From the NCBI RefSeq assembly GCF_000719705.1, contig NZ_JOHO01000104.1, positions 1 to 13,329 of the forward strand: a stretch of DNA of 13,329 nucleotides, in the 5' to 3' direction. Below the pieces are notes generated by a model that worked only from the letters and a program-made list of their open reading frames with translations, did no database searches and was not told the DNA's origin. The translations under genes were made by a program, and so were the position numbers. Shown piece by piece: positions 6,901 through 13,329 of this stretch. Position 1 is the first letter of the stretch. The number at the start of each line of letters is the position of its first letter. The DNA comes from Streptomyces sp. NRRL S-350. GTDB lineage: Bacteria > Actinomycetota > Actinomycetes > Streptomycetales > Streptomycetaceae.

Positions 6901-8748
6901 ATGCTCACACTCGCGGCCCTCGCCCGCCAGCCCGAGTACTTCCTGCACCCCCTGGACACCGCCGTCTCCGGCGACCGGGTCGTGGACCGTGCCGAACTGC
7001 TCACGCCCTGCGACCGCCCCGCCCGGCCCTCCGGCACGCTCCTCGTCTGTTCATCCGACACGATCGACATCGGGCAGGCACGCGCCTGGCTGCGGCACCT
7101 GGCCGAGCAGGGCGCCGCCGGCCTGGTCCTCGCGTCAGACGCGCCGGCCCCTGCGCAAGGCCCGCTGCTGGAGGCCGCTCGTCACGCGGCGCTCCCGCTG
7201 TTCGCCTCCGGCGCCCCCGTGGCAACCTGGCGCCACACCTTGATCTCTCGGATCACCGAACTCCGCCGGCAGGCGACCGACCGGCACGCCGTCCGCCTCG
7301 CCCATCTCCTGGACCACCTCGGCAACGACAGCGCCCCAGCCGGCGATCTCCTGGACTGGCTGGCCCGCGAGCTGGACGCGGAAGTGAGCCTTCAGCTCCC
7401 CACCGCCGTGCTCCCCGCGGCGGGCGGCACCTTCACCTCCACCCACCCCCTCCGGGACAACGACCGTCTCCTCACCGCGCGCCGCCACCACCCCTTCAGC
7501 GCGTCTGACCGGGACCTGCTGGCCCGATCCGCCACGGTCCTCACGATCCGCCGGCGCACGTCCGTACCCGCAGGTGACACCGTGCTCGCCGAGACGCTGC
7601 ACGCCGTGCGCCTGGCCGCGTTCCAGGCCCTGATGACCGGCCACATCGAGCCCGCCCAACGCATCCTGGGGCCCCTCTCGCCCTACCTGCTCGACACGGA
7701 CGACGTCCAGATCGCCATCATCGACTGCGCCGGCACCTCCCGCGACGAGACATTCGCCCGAGCCGAGACCCTGCTCTGCGACACCGGCTTCGCCGTACGG
7801 TGCCCCGCCTTCGACGGGCACATCATCATCGTCGTCCCCCACCACGACCCCAACCTCCCGGAAGCACCAGCCGTCACCGCCCTGCGCCCCCTGGCCGCCG
7901 ACCGCAGCCACCGACTGAGCCTGGGCATCAGCCCCACCCTGCCCCTCGAAGACACCGCCACCGGTTACGCCCTGGCCCACGACGCCATCGCCACCGCCCG
8001 GATCAGCCCCACCCGCGCCGCAGTCGCCCCCCGTACCCCCGGCCTGCTGGACGCCCTCGACCCACCCACCGCACAACAGTGGGCCACCACCCTGCTCCAA
8101 CCGGTCCTCAACCAACGCAGCGCCAAGCAGCAACTGTCCACCGTCACCCTCGGACTCGAATTCGACGTCTCGGCCGCCTCCCGAATACTCGGCATCCACC
8201 GCAACACCCTCAGCCGCCGCATCCACACCACACTCCGGGCCACCGGCCTGGCCACCGACCGCACCGCCGATCGCATCACCCTCTCCCTCGCCCTGCAGAT
8301 CCATGCCCTGCACGGCCCCGCCACCGACCCCTTCCCCCACCCCGCGCCCACCCTCGCCCACCTCCTGGCGCAGCCACCGGTCACCCACTGGGCCACCGCC
8401 GCGCTCGCCCCCCTCAACCAGGAATGCACCGACCAGCGCACCACCAGAGGCGACACCCTGGCTCGGACCCTGCGCACCTGGACCCACCAGGACTTCCGCG
8501 TCGACACCACCGCCCAACGCCTGAACCTCTACCCGGCCACCGTCCGCGGGCACCTCCACACCTCCGAAGCGCTCCTGGGATGGATGCTCCTGTCCAACCT
8601 CCCCACCGGCCCGCTGCCCGACGACGAAGACGCCCCCGGCAAACAGTCCGGGCTGCGCAACCTCGCGGCCGCCCTCCAGGCCGCCCCCGGCACGCCCCGG
8701 ACCGCCCTGCCCGACCCCACCGGTGAGTTTCGCCGCGGCCCTGTTTAG
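6901..8748 (+). CDS. PucR/CdaR-family transcriptional regulator with two HTH regions
   Basis: ATG 6901 lies five bases after GGAGGAG; GTG 6898 is too close to it. The 615-residue protein starts with a PucR-like domain (about 1-125; compare LVLASDAPAPAQGPLLEAA and LPLFASGAP, typical of PF07905). A middle region (about 230-375) includes LSLGISPTLPLEDTATGYA, as in the degenerate GGDEF-like segment of this family. The C-terminal helix-turn-helix (about 411-470) contains DVSAASRILGIHRNTLSRRI, which matches the PucR-type HTH_30 pattern. Unusually, a second similar region follows at about 515-565 (DTTAQRLNLYPATVRGHLHT), so the DNA-binding part appears duplicated. PucR-like proteins usually activate metabolic or secondary-metabolite genes in response to small molecules. 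The divergent cupin gene is the obvious candidate target. The ligand is unknown. Confidence 0.88.
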   Translation: MLTLAALARQPEYFLHPLDTAVSGDRVVDRAELLTPCDRPARPSGTLLVCSSDTIDIGQARAWLRHLAEQGAAGLVLASDAPAPAQGPLLEAARHAALPLFASGAPVATWRHTLISRITELRRQATDRHAVRLAHLLDHLGNDSAPAGDLLDWLARELDAEVSLQLPTAVLPAAGGTFTSTHPLRDNDRLLTARRHHPFSASDRDLLARSATVLTIRRRTSVPAGDTVLAETLHAVRLAAFQALMTGHIEPAQRILGPLSPYLLDTDDVQIAIIDCAGTSRDETFARAETLLCDTGFAVRCPAFDGHIIIVVPHHDPNLPEAPAVTALRPLAADRSHRLSLGISPTLPLEDTATGYALAHDAIATARISPTRAAVAPRTPGLLDALDPPTAQQWATTLLQPVLNQRSAKQQLSTVTLGLEFDVSAASRILGIHRNTLSRRIHTTLRATGLATDRTADRITLSLALQIHALHGPATDPFPHPAPTLAHLLAQPPVTHWATAALAPLNQECTDQRTTRGDTLARTLRTWTHQDFRVDTTAQRLNLYPATVRGHLHTSEALLGWMLLSNLPTGPLPDDEDAPGKQSGLRNLAAALQAAPGTPRTALPDPTGEFRRGPV

Positions 8749-8930
8749 TTTCGTCATCGCAGGTCAGCGGCTGGTGAGAACGGACTGCGGTACGCCGTCC
8801 GGGTGGCGGCGGTGGCTTTGTTCATGAGTTGCGACAGCGGATGTACGCGACTTTGAACAGCGCCATGAACCGGTCGTGTTCGATGTTCACGAGAAGCGAC
8901 AGCACGGCCTGATGCGGCACCGGGGTCTGC
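8749..8930. other. Intergenic gap with a coding-like remnant
   Basis: On the minus strand 8822-8935 can be read as TPVPHQAVLSLLVNIEHDRF, then MALFKVAYIRCRNS and a TGA. Third positions are G/C-biased, as in real genes. The frame overlaps the 3' end of the TetR gene in another frame and has no start codon with a ribosome-binding site, so it looks like the tail of a lost gene. I do not recognise it. The remainder (8749-8821) shows nothing I can name. Confidence 0.35.
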
Positions 8931-9539
8931 TCAGTGTCGGTTGCCCACCGGCCGGGCTCCGGTGGTCAGCCCCGGGATGACCAGGGCGAGCCAACGGGCC
9001 CGGGCCGCGGGCGGGTGGTCGGTGGGTGCGGTGGAGAACAGCAGGTAGATGTCACTGACGGTGACGTCGGGATGGATGTCGCCGTCGGACTGGCCTGCCC
9101 GGATGAGTGCGGCGACGGCGTTGCTGCCGCGGTCCTCGTCGGCGCGGTCGCCCGGCTCCGCGCCCAGCGTCCGGGCGGCCGCCTTCACGGCGCGGTCGGT
9201 GACGGACTGCTCAATGACGCGGCCGAGGAAAGCGGTCAGCTCGTCCGCGGCCCGGGCTCCGGCGGCGACGCGGGCGAGCACGGCTTCGGCGTCGTCGGCG
9301 ACGCGGGCGACGCACTCGGCAACGACGGCGGCGACCAGGTCCGTCTTGGTGGGGAAGTGCCGGTACAGGGTGCCGACGGCCACGCCCGCAGCGGCTGCTA
9401 TCCCGTCCATGCCGACCTCGGGGCCGTGCTGGGTGATCTGCTCGCCGGCGGCGGTGAGGATCTTCCGTCGGTTGCGGACCGCGTCGGCGCGCGGCGCCCT
9501 GGCCTGGGTCACGGAACTCGCCTGCCCTTTCACTTGCAT
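8931..9539 (-). CDS. TetR/AcrR-family transcriptional repressor
   Basis: The product has 202 residues from ATG 9539; TTG 9542 directly upstream would add one. No strong ribosome-binding site is visible for either. Residues about 22-66 form the canonical TetR DNA-binding domain: RRKILTAAGEQITQHG, then MDGIAAAAGVAVGTLYRHFP, with the recognition helix around VAVGTLYRHF. The C-terminal domain (about 75-200) is helical and divergent, as expected for ligand binding and dimerisation. The overall length is typical. The gene diverges from a short-chain dehydrogenase across 65 bp that hold two palindromes, so the protein very probably represses both promoters and is released by a small molecule related to the dehydrogenase substrate. 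That ligand cannot be inferred from the sequence. Confidence 0.95.
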   Translation of the reverse strand: MQVKGQASSVTQARAPRADAVRNRRKILTAAGEQITQHGPEVGMDGIAAAAGVAVGTLYRHFPTKTDLVAAVVAECVARVADDAEAVLARVAAGARAADELTAFLGRVIEQSVTDRAVKAAARTLGAEPGDRADEDRGSNAVAALIRAGQSDGDIHPDVTVSDIYLLFSTAPTDHPPAARARWLALVIPGLTTGARPVGNRH

Positions 9540-9544
9540 CAAGA

Positions 9545-9558
9545 TGAACCAAGGTTCA
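9545..9558. promoter_or_regulatory. Putative TetR operator 1
   Basis: TGAACC, AA, GGTTCA is a perfect inverted repeat with a 2-bp centre. It shares the TGAAC/GTTCA half-site with operator 2, and their centres are 24 bp apart. It lies immediately upstream of the repressor start, consistent with autorepression. Confidence 0.8.
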
Positions 9559-9567
9559 GGATAGATG

Positions 9568-9583
9568 ATGAACCATAGTTCAT
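9568..9583. promoter_or_regulatory. Putative TetR operator 2
   Basis: ATGAAC, CATA, GTTCAT is a perfect 6-bp-arm inverted repeat. It lies 21 bp upstream of the dehydrogenase start codon, so a bound repressor would block that promoter or leader. The shared half-site with operator 1 supports recognition by the same protein. Confidence 0.8.
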
Positions 9584-9604
9584 TTTAACCGTGAGGACCC
9601 CGCC

Positions 9605-10435
<831 letters not shown>

Positions 10436-10784
10436 ACCATCCGGGACAGTCGAGGACGGCAGGGTGCTGTCGAATCCCGCGAACCGTTCGACGGCCGTCG
10501 CGGCTCAAGTGCCTCCCAAACTCGTCAACAAGTGCTGCCGCAACTCGCGAACAGAGCCAGGCCGCTGACCAGGGCGAACCACCGAAACGGCGGGACCAGG
10601 GACGAACGCCGAACGCGCACCCGTACGAGCAGCCCGAGGAGCAGCCAGGCGCGCAGCCGTACGGCGCCGGGGCGCCTGCCGGTCCCACCGTCCGGCCCAC
10701 GGGTGAGGCCGCCCCAGACACCCCCAGCCCCACCCCCCGACCACCCCGCGAACAACCCGCCCGGGCGGGCCGGGCGGGCCGGGG

Positions 10785-10862
10785 TTGCCCTACGAGTTGC
10801 CGTACAAGTGGCCCTACGAGTAGCCGTACAACTTGCCCTACAAGTGGCCCTACGAGTTGCCT
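10785..10862 (+). repeat. Tandem array of six and a half 12-bp units
   Basis: The units are TTGCCCTACGAG, TTGCCGTACAAG, TGGCCCTACGAG, TAGCCGTACAAC, TTGCCCTACAAG, TGGCCCTACGAG and a partial TTGCCT. On the + strand every codon ends in G or C, and the frame reads LPYE LPYK WPYE, stop, PYN LPYK WPYE LP. The stop is a TAG where the other units have TTG or TGG. A short-period coding repeat broken by a nonsense change is the simplest reading; a non-coding protein-binding array is the alternative. Confidence 0.9.
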
Positions 10863-11212
10863 CGGACAGCGCCCGCCGAGGCTTCGGGCAATGGGCTGAC
10901 CTGCGTGGTCAAGGGGTGCCCACCGTTGCCGGGCAGCACCGACAACTTCCCTGTGGACCCTCGGCGGCGATCCAGGGAGACGACCACGCCGAAGCCCGGA
11001 AGGGCGGCAACCATCGGCTGCCGGTCAGACCAGGCCGCCCGCAGGGCCCGCCCGCAGGCGCCGCAGGCGCCGCAGGCCACCCGACCCGACAGCACACCAC
11101 CCCACCACCAGGAGAACAGGGCGCGCAGGAAGGGTTGTCAGAATCTCCGGCCACCTTGGTTGGCCCGCTGAGCTGCACAGATGCCCCCTCGCCCTCCGAG
11201 CGGGGGTGCTGG

Positions 11213-11260
11213 CATCAGGAGTCACATCGGGAGCTACATCAGGAGTTGCACCGGGAGACC
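11213..11260. repeat. Four 12-bp tandem units
   Basis: The units are CATCAGGAGTCA, CATCGGGAGCTA, CATCAGGAGTTG and CACCGGGAGACC, with a common CATCRGGAG core that degrades in the last unit. The period equals that of the 10785 array but the sequence is unrelated. No frame has convincing codon bias here, so it may be non-coding or decayed. Confidence 0.8.
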
Positions 11261-11300
11261 GGGACGGGCCGTTCCCGGGCTGCGCCCCGGCGGCCCGGCC

Positions 11301-11395
11301 TGGTTCGACGGCCAGGCAGCCGCCATCCGTGAGTGGCACCGCGCGATCTACGTCCAGCCCGAGGACTGCACCAGCAGCACCGTCCTGGCCCGCCG
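11301..11395 (+). pseudogene. Coding-like gene fragment of unknown identity
   Basis: The + frame reads WFDGQAAAIREWHRAIYVQ, then PEDCTSSTVLARR, with almost all codons ending in G or C. The bias is lost upstream, and the fragment abuts exactly the stop codon of the opposing membrane-protein gene. No start codon belongs to it. I read it as a piece of a gene cut at a recombination junction. The protein family is not recognised. Confidence 0.4.
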
Positions 11396-12484
11396 TCATT
11401 GGAGGGTGATCTGTGCGATTGCTTGGCCCCATGTGCTGATGGGGCCAAGCCACTGGGGGCGATAGGTGCCGATCGCGAGCACCGCGTAGGGGCCGATGGA
11501 AAGCAGGGTGCCTATGGAGGCGGTGATCCCACCGGACCCTGTATGTACGGGCAGCACAGCGGCGTGGATACGCCTGAGGACCCACGCGGTGACGGCATGA
11601 AGGATCACGACGCATATGCCGAACAACCCGGTCTGCCACCAGGCAGGGACGGGGTGGAGCTGAAATGAGTGGACGATGCTGGAGACCGCCAGAGCGATGG
11701 CGACGTTGCCCAGCAGAAGGAAGGCCAGATCAACCAGGTCCATCCATTGGGCAACAGGATAGGTCGTGAACCTGTACTCGGTGTCGATTCCCTTCAACAC
11801 TTGTGTGAAGACGACCTGTCGTCGGAACGCGAACGGGAGAGTCATGAGCAACCTGACCAGTTCACCCGTGAGCCCGACCACCACGCCTGTGAAGTCGGCG
11901 ATCACGGCCAATGGACGGGGCCTGGCCCACCGCACTGATTCCTGTGCCCGGCCGTCGTCAAGGTTGTTCTCCGGCTTTGGCTCCTCGCGCTGTCGCTCAG
12001 CCGCTTGTTCGGTGGCGGACCTCAGCTGCTCGGCCTCGTCCCGCTCCCGACGGGCACGCTCCAGTGTCTGCTCCAGCTCGTACTGGGCAGAGGCCCGCTT
12101 GTGTTTCCAGCCGATGGCCCTGACCCGTCTCGGCTCGCCACGCTGCTCGGCCTCCGCGATCTCCCGCAGCGCGGCCATGTAGAGGGTGTAGGAGGTTTCA
12201 CGTTCTTCCGCCTCCACGAAGTAACCCGCGGCTTCAAGGGCGCTGTGAAGGATGCGCAGCCACTCCATGTCGGGCAGGCCCTTGCCCGACAGGATCAGGG
12301 AGAGGTCGGCGTGCTTGGTTCCCAGGGCCCGCTCGGCGTCCCTGCGCAGCGTCCAGGTGGCGTCCACAACCTTGCCGGCGTAGCTCGCCCAGTCGGTCAT
12401 GGCCTTGCCGACGGCTGCTTCGCTGGGCTTCTTGCGGGGCCTCCCGGGCCCGCCTTTGCCCTGTTCCTCGTTCGGTAACGGCAC
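11396..12484 (-). CDS. Membrane protein with N-terminal DNA-binding-like and coiled-coil regions
   Basis: The 362-residue product starts at GTG 12484, with AGGAAA about six bases upstream. Domains in order: a basic GRPRKK patch (14-19) resembling an AT-hook; a helical segment (about 45-85) with LRRDAERALGTKHADLSLIL, which has the spacing of a helix-turn-helix; a long charged helix, probably a coiled coil (about 95-170), dense in Glu and Arg; then three clear membrane helices (about 249-272, 283-303 and 318-340) and one possible amphipathic one (about 194-218). The combination suggests a DNA-binding or DNA-sensing module tethered to the membrane, or a cytosolic sensor linked to a membrane effector. 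I do not recognise the family as a whole. It diverges from a 56-aa one-helix peptide, and the intergenic region holds a perfect palindrome that this protein might bind. Confidence 0.85.
   Translation of the reverse strand: MPLPNEEQGKGGPGRPRKKPSEAAVGKAMTDWASYAGKVVDATWTLRRDAERALGTKHADLSLILSGKGLPDMEWLRILHSALEAAGYFVEAEERETSYTLYMAALREIAEAEQRGEPRRVRAIGWKHKRASAQYELEQTLERARRERDEAEQLRSATEQAAERQREEPKPENNLDDGRAQESVRWARPRPLAVIADFTGVVVGLTGELVRLLMTLPFAFRRQVVFTQVLKGIDTEYRFTTYPVAQWMDLVDLAFLLLGNVAIALAVSSIVHSFQLHPVPAWWQTGLFGICVVILHAVTAWVLRRIHAAVLPVHTGSGGITASIGTLLSIGPYAVLAIGTYRPQWLGPISTWGQAIAQITLQ
11421..11450. repeat. Perfect 12-bp hairpin within the 3' end of the membrane-protein gene
   Basis: GCTTGGCCCCAT (11421-11432) and ATGGGGCCAAGC (11439-11450) are exact reverse complements around GTGCTG. 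The hairpin lies inside the coding sequence, ending about 25 bp before the stop codon, in the part encoding LGPISTWGQA. A terminator overlapping the gene end, or an mRNA stability element, are the likeliest roles. Confidence 0.75.
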
Positions 12485-12516
12485 CGAAGATTTCCTAAAA
12501 AGAGCCGGTCAGCCCT

Positions 12517-12537
12517 TTGGTGCGGTTTCCGCACCAA
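12517..12537. promoter_or_regulatory. Perfect palindrome between divergent genes, putative operator
   Basis: TTGGTGCGG (12517-12525) and CCGCACCAA (12529-12537) form a perfect inverted repeat with a 3-bp centre, 33 bp upstream of the membrane-protein start. Position and geometry suit an autoregulatory operator. The DNA-binding-like region of that protein is the natural candidate, by inference only. Confidence 0.6.
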
Positions 12538-12555
12538 CTCGGGGTGTGCGCATGC

Positions 12556-12583
12556 TTGCACAGTTCGACGGCGCGGGTACGAC
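12556..12583 (+). promoter_or_regulatory. Possible sigma-70-type promoter of the 56-aa peptide gene
   Basis: TTGCAC (12556-12561) and TACGAC (12578-12583) are spaced by 16 bp and resemble actinomycete housekeeping -35 and -10 boxes. Transcription would start near 12590, giving a leader of roughly 68 nt. The match is moderate and untested. Confidence 0.35.
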
Positions 12584-12657
12584 AAACGACCAAGCCCACG
12601 ACCGCCGGCACTGAGACGTCTCCCACACACCGTCAAGTCCGACCAGAGAGACCGACC

Positions 12658-12828
12658 GTGAGTACTTCCTCGAAGAAGCACGCCCACCGCCGCGCGCCGC
12701 GCCCGCACGGCGGGCACTCCAACCGGCTGACCCGCACCGCCCTCACGGGTCTGGTGCGCGGAGCCTCCACCGCCATCGGCACCGTCCTCGTCGGGTGGCT
12801 CGCCACCTGGACGCGCGACCACCTGTGA
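12658..12828 (+). CDS. Small 56-aa membrane peptide
   Basis: The GTG at 12658 is chosen because purine-rich AGAGAG lies seven bases upstream and codons beyond it are strongly G/C-ending. The frame is open further upstream but lacks that bias. The first 28 residues are very basic and polar (KKHAHRRAPRPHGGHS). Residues about 29-50 (TALTGLVRGASTAIGTVLVG) form one hydrophobic, Gly/Ala/Ser-rich helix, and the peptide ends WLATWTRDHL. A single-pass membrane peptide with a positively charged cytosolic arm is the simplest reading. It diverges from the HTH/coiled-coil/membrane protein and may be functionally linked to it. Small peptides of this type can be toxins, regulators of membrane partners, or simply uncharacterised; nothing in the sequence decides. 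Confidence 0.6.
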   Translation: MSTSSKKHAHRRAPRPHGGHSNRLTRTALTGLVRGASTAIGTVLVGWLATWTRDHL

Positions 12829-13233
12829 ACCCATGGCCCCGAACACGCTCCGGCTCTGACGGCCAGCCACGAACTTCGCGCGGCCCGGGTGTCAGCAGTG
12901 CGGCTTGTCAGTGGGCCATCGCAGCGTGTCCATTGACACGGTTCGACGAACCGACAGCACGGGGCGATCGACCGGGCCGACCCGGAATCACGCTCCGGCA
13001 CCCCATTTACCGGGCCTCCGAGACCCCTGTCGTGCCGCTCCGTGAACCCCTACGGCGTCCCCTCCCCCTGACACGGGGCGGGAACGCCGCGCCCAAGTCC
13101 GCGTCCACCATGGCGAACAGGAGGAAGAGAATGATGGTGGCAGGACCGGCAGCCGCAACCGCGCGAGTAGCCGCACAGCGGACGGCGGCCCAACGGCCAC
13201 CAGGTCCACTGAGCCGCCCACGCCCAGCGGCTA
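12829..13233. other. 405-bp region without an intact gene
   Basis: Two adjacent short inverted repeats lie at 12925-12952: CGTGTC-CATT-GACACG and GGTTCG-A-CGAACC. TTGACA within them (12934-12939) resembles a -35 box. On the minus strand, 13007-13233 reads as a possible protein tail with one hydrophobic segment (GPATIILFLLFAMVDADL) ending at TAA. It is cut at the right by the apparent insertion-sequence end, so it may be a truncated gene. No reliable start or ribosome-binding site is present. Confidence 0.45.
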
Positions 13234-13329
13234 GGGCCTGTATGAGGTTGTGATCAATCTTCGGGTTTCTGTCCCGCGCTGGGGCAGAACCCGGTAGGAC
13301 TGTTGAGTGTGACGCGCAGACAACTCACG
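13234..13329 (+). mobile_element. Left end of a probable IS5-family insertion sequence
   Basis: Sequence beginning GGGCCTGTATGAGGTTGTGA near 13234 resembles, from memory, the terminal repeats of actinomycete IS5-type elements. It runs about 75 bp to the start of a transposase-like reading frame. The other end, and hence the inverted repeat and target duplication, lie outside the window, so the boundary is approximate. Confidence 0.5.
13309..13329 (+). CDS. Start of a transposase gene (partial)
   Basis: GTG 13309 opens a frame reading MTRRQLT up to the window edge. Many IS5-family transposases of Streptomyces begin with a near-identical string, typically followed by a D-x-x-W motif that would lie beyond the edge. 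Only seven residues are visible, so the call rests mainly on this resemblance and on the adjoining terminal-repeat-like sequence. Confidence 0.45.

Larger units (their letters stand above)
10436..11395. other. 960-bp region with no intact gene; repeats and fragments
   Basis: Open frames crossing this stretch lack third-position bias over most of their length. It holds two arrays of 12-bp repeats (10785-10862 and 11213-11260), a short palindrome CGACGGCCGTCG at 10489-10500, a GC palindrome CCCGCCCGGGCGGG at 10758-10771, and a coding-like fragment at 11301-11395. Around 10621-10668 one + frame reads PYEQPEEQPGAQPYGA, similar in character to the repeat-encoded peptide further on but in a different frame. 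Together these look like the remains of one or more decayed genes, at least one encoding a Pro/Tyr-rich tetrapeptide repeat. There is no start codon or ribosome-binding site I would trust. Confidence 0.6.

Noticed and set aside
7135..8757. 540-residue Gly/Val-rich minus-strand open frame
   Set aside because: It is antisense to the PucR-type regulator, whose motifs and start site are convincing; its low-complexity composition is typical of a GC shadow.
10785..11260. The 12-bp arrays as a CRISPR array
   Set aside because: Units are contiguous and short with no unique spacers, and no cas gene is present.
10532..11332. 266-residue + strand open frame spanning both 12-bp arrays
   Set aside because: Although free of stops, its codons in the first array end mostly in A or T, opposite to the genome's habit, and the protein has no recognisable order.
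12940..12952. GGTTCGACGAACC as a tRNA T-arm remnant (attachment site)
   Set aside because: The T-loop-like string is there, but no acceptor, anticodon arm or CCA-proximal pairing can be built around it.

Overview
The window is very GC-rich throughout, its real genes show strong G/C bias at third codon positions, and GTG starts and Shine-Dalgarno-like GGAGG motifs recur. Together with the protein families present this points to a Streptomyces or a close actinomycete relative. It is an accessory-type region. Six to eight intact genes alternate with decayed fragments of mobile or multi-domain genes, and an IS5-type insertion sequence appears to begin at the right edge.

Layout, left to right. 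(1) 1-700: the 3' tail of an unidentified + strand gene, a short N-terminal remnant that resembles actinomycete ATP-binding proteins, and a small helical + strand protein of 92 aa. (2) 936-4283, minus strand: a tightly coupled two-gene unit. It consists of a 156-aa protein of unknown function followed, after 3 nt, by a very large (957 aa) polytopic membrane protein carrying an M48-type zinc metalloprotease site. (3) 4563-5114: a decayed replication-relaxation-like gene with several frameshifts, one of them an exact 16-bp duplication, flanked by two perfect hairpins. (4) 5154-6142, minus strand: a secreted ribosome-inactivating protein (ricin A-chain/Shiga A-like rRNA N-glycosidase) with all recognisable active-site residues and its own terminator. 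(5) 6375-8748: a small cupin protein (minus) divergent from a PucR/CdaR-type regulator (+) with two helix-turn-helix regions. (6) 8931-10435: a TetR repressor divergent from a short-chain dehydrogenase, sharing an intergenic region with two clear palindromic operators. (7) 10436-11395: no intact gene, but two arrays of 12-bp repeats and a coding-like fragment. (8) 11396-12828: a membrane protein with N-terminal DNA-binding-like and coiled-coil regions and C-terminal transmembrane segments (minus), divergent from a 56-aa one-helix peptide (+), with a perfect 9-bp-arm palindrome between them. (9) 12829-13329: no intact gene, a possible truncated membrane-protein remnant, and the left end of an IS.

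The best-supported notable gene is the ribosome-inactivating protein. The best candidates for an undescribed system are the M48 membrane protease with its coupled partner, and the HTH/coiled-coil/membrane protein with its divergent small membrane peptide. The TetR/short-chain dehydrogenase pair is an ordinary autoregulated cassette whose operators can be read directly.
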